Source: Lamellibrachia satsuma (Eukaryota; Annelida; Polychaeta; Sabellida; Siboglinidae). Taken from it: a stretch of DNA of 64,000 nt. Location of the stretch: positions 2,470,542 through 2,534,541 of the forward strand of contig BSQZ01000078.1 of the NCBI GenBank assembly GCA_033239005.1, written 5' to 3'. The notes under the pieces are model-generated. The model did not search any database and was not told where the DNA came from. It saw only the letters and a list, made by a program, of their open reading frames with translations. Positions 55,942 to 64,000 of this stretch are shown here, piece after piece (position 1 is the stretch's first letter; each line of letters opens with the position of its first letter). Position numbers and translations under genes: made by a program.

Positions 55942-57113
55942 GGTCTCAATTGAGTCAACATACTGAATTGGTAGCAACTAGTACAAGCTCTAAGTGTACT
56001 TTAACTCAGGGCTTCTGACTTGAAGACAAGTTTGTGTTTTCAGAAAGGGAATAGCTCAAACATACACAATGTCATAAAATATTTTACTATCAGGCTATCT
56101 GGTGACAATACAACTACACAAGTGTGCGCACTTTGTGCTTTTGTATTAAAAAACATACAAAACTATGTTGATCTCAATGCTTGTAAACAATTATTTGTGT
56201 TAAATTTATACAAACCAGCGATAAAAATAATCGGAAGTAAAAAAAATCATAAATCAATGATTTTTAAAAAGTGATTTAAATCAATGATTTAAATCAAACA
56301 ACCCTGACCATGGTCATTAGGCAAGTACCATGCCGTTGAACCACAATGCCAGCTACTTTAAGAAATAATACTTTTCCGGAAAAGGTATCCACAAACTGAA
56401 TATCCACAAAATTAATATTTGCGTGATTCGGAGAAATGTTTTAAATAGCCAAATGTAAGATTTATTCTAAACATAAAATTGTTGTACCATGTTTTGCAGC
56501 AGGCAATTGAACTTTGAAAGATTTTTTAATGAAATTACCCCCCGTTAGGTAATTAGCACTGAACTCAAACCGAGCTAGAGTAAAACACATTTTCTGAAAG
56601 TGCTAAAAGTAGTTTACAGCATTCCACACTGTGTTTTGTGTAAAATTATGATTAAGACTTTATAAGAACAGTCAATTGTGTTGTTTGACTTGTCACTTAC
56701 CTAAGGTAGATTTTTCATCAAAAAATCAAATTTCATTCTCAGGAACAAATTGAAGTTATGCTTAAAATATACTTCCTATTCTTCGGTCATGCACAATGCA
56801 TCTTCTGTCAATGCCAAACAGCCGTTAGACTTTTAGACACATATGTAATAGTCTTCAAATGTCACCATCTTAGTGGTGATAAACTAATGTTTTTAGTAAA
56901 CCAAAAAGGGAGCCCCATTAATAAATCACAGGCACTTAATTTTTCTACCTTGAAATAATTCACAATAATAATTTATTTACAAGAATTCTTTCAGAGTATG
57001 CGATACATCCGCCTGCATTTAAACATCATCATGCTTATATGAGGGGAGGGAGATGGAGTCAACATTTTTGATAAGTTGAAAAATGAACACACAAGAATTG
57101 GAAAAATGCATAC
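55942..57113. other. Intronic sequence, nothing recognised
   Basis: AT-rich, with an AAATCAATGATTTAAATCAATGATTT-type direct repeat at 56250-56297. Open frames lack splice or domain support. Confidence 0.4.
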
Positions 57114-57192
57114 GGTAGAATTGCCTGGAATTGTGTGAGCAGCCAACTGTCTGGAATGCGGGCCAGATAGGCCGTCTCTTAACGCTGATTGG
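57114..57192 (-). CDS. Most upstream exon found of the minus-strand gene (79 bases)
   Basis: A textbook branch-point-like TACTAAC (minus strand, about 57229) precedes the acceptor GTGGAAACTTCCAG ending at 57193. The donor is GTATGC at 57113-57108. It enters in phase 0 with PISVKRRPIWPAFQTVGCSH NSRQFY and leaves one C (phase 1), completing an Arg codon with the exon at 51895. The sequence is basic and aromatic. A second frame is open too but would enter and leave in phases that do not fit the next exon's chosen frame. No start codon lies here, so upstream exons must exist beyond those recognised. Function unknown. Confidence 0.5.
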
Positions 57193-57500
57193 CTGGAAGT
57201 TTCCACCGTATATTACTATGCAGCAGTTAGTACAAATTTGCGGCTGCATGTTTAATTTAAATACTGAGTGATGGTTATAACAGTAGTGTTGTTGCCTCGC
57301 ATAAAAATTAGTGTGCAATATAATTGTATACATCGATTTAACCAGATGGACTTCCAATGGAACATATATATCCCAACGCTATCAGACATACGTCAATTCT
57401 TGTACTTATAATATTCAAACTGTTAGCATTTACCAAATCAGTTATCTTTCGTTCCGTTCTTTTATATCCTCTTTATATGCAATCTAAGTTGTTCTTTCAC
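57193..57500. other. Unannotated sequence upstream of the exon
   Basis: Holds only the presumed branch point and polypyrimidine region. Nothing else recognised. Confidence 0.35.
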
Positions 57501-57504
57501 TGAA

Positions 57505-57935
57505 GGGCTCGAGTCGTACTGCCGCAATTTCATTCACCCCACATTGCTTACAAGTGTCCGAGACACTGAAACTTGTTGGTCCCTTTGACCTATACCAGGG
57601 GAAGTAAAAGATCCCACACAGGGGGTGAATGTGTAACTTGCTGTGGACGCCATCTCTCACTCACATGAATAACAACAGAAGCATCCATGATGCAGCTCAG
57701 TCAGTTGTGCCACCAGTAACTATCTTGCATGACGACATGATTAAATGAAAAAAAACCTGAAGCTACGTCATGCCCTTTTGTAATCAATGCACAAACATCT
57801 GGGACTTACCTGTCAAGGTAATTTCACCTGTCCAGGTAAGTTCACCTGTCCAGGTAAGTTCACCTGGCCAGGTCACAGCAATCACAGCTACACACCTCAC
57901 TAGGTGCCAGTGTCATTTCCTCTCCTTAATGGGGT
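57505..57935 (+). mobile_element. tRNA-derived SINE, copy 4 (5' truncated)
   Basis: GGGCTCGAGTC may be the remnant of the B box. The body CATTCACCCCACATTGCTTA, CCGAGACACTGAAACTTG, CAGGGGAAGTAAAAGATCCC and GTAACTTGCTGTGGACGCC, plus the 3' part ACATCTGGGACTTACCTGTC and CAGGTCACAGCAATCACAG, parallels 46.27-46.66 kb. The 18-base CACCTGTCCAGGTAAGTT is tandem in this copy (57817-57868). Confidence 0.8.
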
Positions 57936-59530
57936 GGCAAGATTTATACACAGTCTATGAGGGGTGGGGTGCATGAATCATTGGCCCTACACAAAGATCC
58001 ACTGTATGTCAGTTAACTCCTTCCAGTGATTTGAAGCACAATAAATAGTCGTTAGCTATGGTTAGTATCACTAAAATTAGCCACACCATTTGGTGGATGG
58101 GTTTACTGTTTTGTTTTGGTGTGGGCTTATCTGCAGAAACCACCTTGGTTAGCTCTTGCTTTAGAAGTTAGACATCAATATGTTTATTGACACTTGGGGT
58201 CTTACAGGAAGATATACAACATAATTGCTGCATAAAGCAATGTCCTCTTTGTGGAGAACGCAATGACAATAAACTACTCAAATAACCAGGGCACAGCTAA
58301 TGGTTTCAGGAGAAGCCATAAACTGCATGCATTCTTATAGTGGCTTAACATGAATTTGCGCTACCATGGAAAATATGTGACATTGTTGAAAATTTAGGCA
58401 CACAATTTGTTTAAGATGTCAATGTATTCCACATGTACCCTACTTTACTGTCTGAATGCAGAATGTTCGTTGGAAACATTGTTTTCGAGTAAATATGTGC
58501 AATAAACAAAAACTATAAACAATAAACAATTGATACTATCAAATTTCTACCATTTGTACTAGCGAATACACATTTCCGATCATACATTGTGCATAACATG
58601 TTTGCAAATAGCAATTTCTTATCTAAGTTATACTCATTTATGCTGGCAAATATAAGTTTTGGACATTAAACCATATCTGATATGTTAACAAATAGTAATG
58701 CTTCATTAAAAGTTTTGAAACCGTGTCCAACATGGGTGGTGATATATCAATCTTTCATTCGTTTTTTCTATCAATTTCACCTTTTTTCTTTGTAATGTTT
58801 CAACAGCTTTCAGCTGACAACAGTGCCGCCATCTAGTGGTAGTTAGTCTGATGAAGATGGTCAAAAGCTGTCAAAGTGGTACAAAGAAAAATGGCAAAAT
58901 CAACTGTAAAAATGAGTTTCTGATGAATCTCTTCACAATCATGGGTGACGAAATATTTGTTTCAATACATGGAGCCAACTATATGCTTCGTGACATTCAA
59001 AAGGAGCCACAAGCCCTGATGTTGCTAGTGCATTTGAGCCATCAGCGGAAATGTCATAGAGTCAACGTCTAGATATCTCTCATCTTTATTTTCTTCATCC
59101 GCAGACAGTTTCCAGTGCAGTCGACATGTGGCTGAGCTATGTATGGTAGCATATGTATCAGAAAACGAGGCCTATGCATCAAACATGCCATCGAGGCTGA
59201 ATGTAAACAGGAAAGGATTAGATCTTGCGCTGTTAGACATTAATGTGCTAGGGTCTTGATGGAATACTCAACCGCAGGAAACCAGGCAGAGACAAACGTA
59301 CATACCGTTTCATTAGCTTAGCAGCAGTTTTGCAAATGTTTTATATTTAATAAATTTGTTCTCGCCCCCTTTCTCCGGGTTCTCTTTATTTAATTATAGG
59401 AATTCCTTAATTATACATAGTGGGTTACATAAAAAGACAACTCCTTTGCCAGATGTGGCTAAGTTGAAGGTAGAGGCAAAATAATCTTTTTTCACATTGA
59501 TTAAAAAATTTATTATATTTTTATTAAATT
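57936..59530. other. Unannotated; contains a CTCF-like motif and a diverged repeat
   Basis: CCGCCATCTAGTGG at 58826-58839 reads CCACTAGATGGCGG on the minus strand, a good match to the CTCF core. Next to it CTGATGAAGATGGTC...ACAAAGAAAAATGG and CTGATGAATCTCTTCACAAT (58849-58940) resemble 50.04-50.14 kb, so this is a dispersed repeat. The 78-codon open frame at 58836 overlaps it and is not supported as a gene. Confidence 0.4.
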
Positions 59531-59533
59531 CTG

Positions 59534-60545
59534 TCAGCTCCACTGGCCACAGATTGAGACAGTTCCAGTGGCCATGGATTAAGTCAGATCTACCGGCCAT
59601 AGACGGAGTCAGCTCCACTGGCCACAGATTGAGACAGTTCCAGTGGCCATGGATTAAGTCAGATCTACCGGCCATAGACGGAGTCAGCTCCACTGGCCAA
59701 AGATTGAGACAGTTCCAGTGGCCATGGATTGAGTCAGATCTACCGGCCATAGACGGAGTCAGCTCCACTGGCCAAAGATTGAGACAGTTCCACTGGCCAT
59801 GGATTGAGTCAGATCTACCGGCCATAGATGGAGTCAGCTCCACTGGCCAAAGATTGAGACAGTTCCAGTGGCCATGGATTGATTCAGCTCTACTGGCCAT
59901 AGACGGAGTCAGCTCCACTGGCCAAAGATTGAGACAGTTCCAGTGGCCATGGATTGAGTCAGCTCCACTGGCCAAAGATTGAGACAGTTCCAGTGGCCAT
60001 GGATTGAGTCAGCTCTACTGGCCATAGACGGAGTCAGCTCCACTGGCCAAAGATTGAGACAGTTCCAGTGGCCATGGATTGAATCAGCTCTACTGGCTAT
60101 GGATTGAGTCAGCTCCACTGGCTGGGACAGAGCCAGCTCTACTGGCCACAGATTGGGTCAGCTTCACTGGCCATGGATTGAATTGGATCTATTGGACAAT
60201 GGATAGAGTTGGCTCAACTGGCCATGGATTGAGTCAGTTCCACTGGCCACTGATTGGATCAGTTGCACTGGTTATGGATAGAGTCAGTTCCACTGGCTGT
60301 TGATTGAGTCAGCTCGACTGGTCATGGATTGAGTCAGCTCGACTGGTAATGGATTGAATCGGCTCTACTAGCCATGGATAGAGTTGGCTCAACAGGCCAT
60401 GGATTGAGTCAGCTCCACTGACCATTTGTTAAGTCAGCTCTACTGGCCCTGGACTGAGTCAGCTCTACTGGTCTTAAATTGAGTCAGCTCCATTGGCCAT
60501 GGATTGAATCAGCTCCACTGGCCAGATTGAGTCAGCTCCACTGGC
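59534..60545 (+). repeat. 25-base array organised as 75-base trimers
   Basis: In 59536-60080 three 25-base monomers alternate: CAGCTCCACTGGCCAMAGAT TGAGA, CAGTTCCAGTGGCCATGGAT TRAGT, and CAGATCTACCGGCCATAGAC GGAGT. Beyond about 60100 the monomers lose the trimer order and diverge. Long open frames on both strands come from the 75-base period. Confidence 0.97.
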
Positions 60546-61485
60546 TGTCTATTCAGTTTGCTCTTAATACGGCTTAATATGTTTATTTTACCTAAAATGT
60601 TAACAAATAAACACGTTAAATTTAAGGGAACTTTGGCAAGAAAAAAAATTTCTATAATTTATCGAAGGTCAAATTCATTATAAAAGTCAGTTGTTCAATA
60701 CCATATGGAAACCTATGGCTATAAAATATACTGAATGATCACTGTATGAGTATACTACGTTGAGTCTTCTTATGAATGATGTCATGCAACAGTAATTACC
60801 ACTGCATATCCACCATGTGAACATTGTTTACTTCTGTGTAGGTAGTAGGTACTCTGATTATCATCACCAGACCTGCTACGTAATTACACCTGAGGTCAGG
60901 TTACTTCAGGAACTCCTCAGAGAATTAAGTAGACTGCAGATGACTGGAACAAACGTCAAGTCACGTGTCAGCAGCAACACGTCATCAGCAAAATAGTGCT
61001 GATGTACTACTGACAGTTCATTAATCAGGAGAATACTGCAAGGTCATCTTGGGTAAGACAGGAAGTGTGGTCCAAGGCATCCAGCTCTGTCTGTCTACTA
61101 ATTATATAATTATAATGCCCATCTCATAGAACATGTTTCATCTGCAACAACACTGATTAATCATTGTATTTTGCGATCATGTATGCATTTTAAGAAGAGA
61201 AAAATTACACATATTGATTAATTATTTCCAGCAGGTTAATGAAAGAAAACAAAGAAAAATTATATAATGACTAAGTAAAACAAATTGCTGAATAATTAAA
61301 CAATAGATTTGAAACATAAAATGACGGAATGATGGTGAATACCTAGGACTGAAGGGTCGAGCATACCAACAATGTCACCCTCCTTACTGCCTTATTACGG
61401 TCTGTTTGGACAGCCTTAATGGGGTTAACCTTGCATATATGTAAAATATCAGTGGCACAGTTTCATGCAGTCTTGTGGTAATGAT
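60546..61485. other. Unannotated sequence
   Basis: No gene or repeat recognised. Confidence 0.35.
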
Positions 61486-61487
61486 TG

Positions 61488-61740
61488 GAGGCATGGTAAT
61501 GCAGTGAGCAAGACATCCACTTTACATGGCAGAGTTCTGGGTTCAAGACCCGGATCAGGCACAGTACGGTACGTTTGGTGTAAAAACCTGGCTCTCAACA
61601 TTGGGGACGGGGCTATGTATCCCTTGTAACTTGGATGATCTCGTTAATGTTTGTCCAGTCTCATTAATTGGAGACATAAAAGAACCACTGAGAGTTCAGG
61701 ACCCTGTCTCATTAACTGGGGATGTAAAAGATCCAATGAG
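61488..61740 (+). mobile_element. tRNA-derived SINE, copy 5
   Basis: The head contains GGCATGGTAATGCAGTGAGC (A-box-like) and AGTTCTGGGTTCAAGACCCG (B box). The body contains two tandem versions of a CCTGTCTCATTAACTGGGGA TGTAAAAGATCC block, related to the GGGRARTAAAAGATCCC core of the other SINEs. A minisatellite follows directly. Confidence 0.7.
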
Positions 61741-61743
61741 GAC

Positions 61744-62450
61744 AACATGCACCCTGACAGTGACCACCCTCAACACCCTGGCAGTGACCACCCTCAACAC
61801 CCTGACAGTGACCACGCACAGCGACATGCACCCTGATAGTGACCACGCACAGCGACATGCACCCTGACGGTGACCACCCTCAACACCCTGGCAGTGACCA
61901 CCCTCAACACCCTGGCAGTGCCCATCCTGGCACTGACCACCCTCAACACCCTGGCAGTGACCACCCTGGCAGTGACCACCCTCAACACCCTGGCAGTGAC
62001 CACCCTCAACACCCTGACAGTGCCCACCCTGACAGTGACCACCCTCAACACCCTGACAGTGCTCACCCTGGCAGTGCCCACCCTCAACACCCTGGTAGTG
62101 CCCACCCTGGCAGTGCCTACCCTCAACACCCTGGCAGTGCCTACCCTCAACACCCTGGCAGTGACCACCCTCAACACCCTGGCAGTGCCCATCCTGGCAG
62201 TGACCACCCTCAACACCCTGGCAGTGCCCACCCTGGCAGTGACCACCCTCAACACCCTAGCAGTGCCCACCCTCAACACCCTGGCAGCGACCACCCTCAA
62301 CACCCTGGCAGTACCCACCCTGACAGTGACCACCCTCAACACCCTGGCAGTGACCACCCTCAACACCCTGGCAGTGCCCACCCTGACAGTGACCACCCTC
62401 AACACCCTGGCAGTACCCACCCTGACAGTGACTACCCTCAGTACCCACAT
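61744..62450 (+). repeat. 15/24-base mixed minisatellite
   Basis: CACCCTGGCAGTGAC (15 bases) alternates irregularly with CACCCTCAACACCCTGGCAG TGAC (24 bases), with GTGCC/GTGAC and TGACAG/TGGCAG variants. All unit lengths are multiples of three, so long open frames appear in several frames on both strands. Confidence 0.96.
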
Positions 62451-62579
62451 AGACAGGTTGGCTTCATGCAATGTTCTAACAAAAGTTGTCCAGTTGAATG
62501 AGGTCTTATAAGACCATCAGATTCTACTAACCACAACACACACAGTTTGGTGTAAAATTGTGGAATTCACTAAATACTT

Positions 62580-62656
62580 TGCTTGTTAGTATAACCTCAA
62601 GATATAAATTTAAGTGCCATGCTTGTTAGTATAACCTCAATATATAAATTTAAGTG
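62580..62656 (+). repeat. 40-base direct duplication
   Basis: TGCTTGTTAGTATAACCTCA A(G/T)ATATAAATTTAAGTG occurs twice in tandem. Confidence 0.95.
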
Positions 62657-62659
62657 GCA

Positions 62660-63780
62660 CTGTGTCAATAGGCTGTTACACAAATATGTTCTGCAAACTA
62701 GTTTATCCCTGTACAAATCTGTAAATGTGTATCATCATCTAAGTATCACTGCATATGCACTACTACTATGCACTACTACTATGCACTACTGTTACATCTT
62801 TATTGAATATGTTACTCACTGCTATTGATATTACAGTGTGTTACAATAGTATTACTTTCATATTATGTCATATGTGTGTGTGTATGTGTGTGTATGCATG
62901 TGTGCACACGCGTGTGTGTGTGTGTGGGTGTGTTTGTGTGTACATACACGTATGCAAGAGATAACTGATTTTTGTTGTTGAGATTTTTAATTAAGTATGG
63001 CTGTGAAAGCCAGAATGAAAAGATATTCAGAGTCTTTTGTCCCATATGCAGTCAGATTTTTAAACAACGTGTGATGGTTTTTTATTTCACTCATCCTTAT
63101 AGATAACCTGTGCAATATATTTTGTTTGTTGGAATGCTTATTTCTTAAAATGGTGTATATTTCTCTACGATTTTGTTGTAATTCTTTTGTTTGTATTTTT
63201 CTAATTTGCTGTGATATGACTAATTGTATTTTCCTTTCTTGGAATGATTAAAATATGACTATGTGTACAAATTAACATGTTTAATGTTTAAAGATTAAAT
63301 GGTAGATTTTTCACTTCTCATCTGCTCCTTTTCAAGCAAATTTCCTTATTTGTTTGTTTGTTTGTTTATATGTTTGAAACAAATAAGGTGAGTGAATCGC
63401 AGCAGAACATTGCCGAGTGCTGGAAACAGCCATGAAGCTAGGAATCTAATCAACTCTGTATTTAACCTGCAGACATCATATGAATCAGAAGAATTACAAT
63501 TGTTACACAACTGTGCACCACTATCAATGCAGCAGTCTCTCCAGACAGCCTAATTTTAAATGTTTGATAACACTATAACCTTGGTTGATTAGACGGCTGT
63601 ATCAGTGTCACATGTGACAAATAATATCAAGACTTGTGTAGGGGGGAAGAAAATGCTTTTCATCAGACATATATCTTAGAATAACTAGATATGAATATCC
63701 TACAGTGTAAAATACACCACATGGAAAGGTTAATAAACATGACTCAGTGCGGGAAGATGGCCTTTGTCAGTAAAATTTTG
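62660..63780. other. Unannotated with microsatellites
   Basis: ATGCACTACTACT repeats at 62753-62790, (TG)n with interruptions at 62872-62945, and (TTTG)n at 63348-63368. No gene recognised. Confidence 0.45.
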
Positions 63781-63784
63781 AAAA

Positions 63785-63860
63785 TGTTAACACTGCTTCC
63801 TTAATTGATTTATCCAAAGTCACTTGTTAGGTTCGTTGATGTTCAAATATGTCGGTTTAA
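63785..63860 (-). mobile_element. 3' end of family X, reverse orientation
   Basis: On the minus strand TTTGAACATCAACGAACCTA and GGATAAATCAATTAAGG AAGCAGTG parallel the family's GAACATCAATGAACCTGATT...GGGCTAAATCAATTG. Short and diverged. Confidence 0.4.
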
Positions 63861-64000
63861 TTTAATTAAAGTAACATGCACAGTTGGTTTAATAAAAGTA
63901 CATTTGTTGTAGATCGTGTAATTTGCGAAACTGTGAAGTATTATATGGGACCGGACAACTTTTGCCCTTTTTCGGCTGATTGTTTACTGGATTGTTTATT

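Noticed and set aside
59394..60303. Open frames of 193 and 161 codons on opposite strands
   Set aside because: They follow from the 75-base period and appear on both strands at once.
61500..61565. tRNA gene on the plus strand
   Set aside because: Same reason: tRNA-like head of a SINE, with a degenerate A box.
61794..62511. Open frames of 213-225 codons on both strands
   Set aside because: Made by the 15/24-base repeat, all lengths multiples of three. No single frame is favoured.

Overview
The window looks like metazoan nuclear DNA, most likely from a marine invertebrate. Three things point there: short coding islands bounded by GT-AG splice signals and separated by very long introns, abundant 5'-truncated LINE reverse transcriptases and tRNA-derived SINEs, and an exceptional load of minisatellites. 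I cannot fix the phylum from sequence alone. Nothing bacterial, organellar or viral is visible.

Gene content is thin. The best-supported gene runs on the minus strand across most of the window. Seven short open segments with good acceptor and donor sites (57192-57114, 51895-51759, 24159-24063, 9154-9060, 2313-2059, 1660-1572, 1203-1036) join in phase with one another, except between the fourth and fifth. There a tentative 37-base exon at 3745-3709 supplies the required phase change. The joined C-terminal part of about 285 residues is rich in Pro, Ser, Thr and Glu, then carries a basic patch and a short charged helix of coiled-coil character before the stop. I do not recognise the family. A second, weaker coding candidate is a possible membrane-anchored first exon at 26869-26658 (minus).

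The rest is intron or intergenic DNA filled with mobile elements and tandem arrays. LINE remnants lie at 5.0-5.2, 5.5-5.8, 16.9-17.6, 17.7-19.3 (almost intact reverse transcriptase with one in-frame stop), 36.6-37.0, 40.9-42.1 and 46.0-47.2 kb. tRNA-headed SINEs lie at 4.8, 6.7, 32.4-32.7, 46.2, 57.5 and 61.5 kb. A separate dispersed family, here called family X, occurs at least seven times (4.1, 6.05, 25.5, 30.3, 45.1, 47.3 and 63.8 kb). Foldback or MITE-like elements lie at 27.5-29.3, 44.1-44.4 and 55.9 kb.

More than twenty tandem arrays with units of 15-137 bases cover roughly 12 kb. Several have visible higher-order structure: a 75-base trimer of 25-mers at 59.5 kb, a patterned G/T variant series at 22.7 kb, and a roughly 960-base internal duplication at 34-36 kb. 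The most informative structure is family X. Its 5' tip was tandemly amplified twice in different ways: as an 83-base unit that includes a SINE insertion junction at 6.05-6.71 kb, and as a 26-base unit at 30.3-30.8 kb. Other arrays abut its ends at 4.15, 26.0, 45.4 and 47.5 kb. This suggests a transposable element that seeds minisatellites inside the introns of a host gene.
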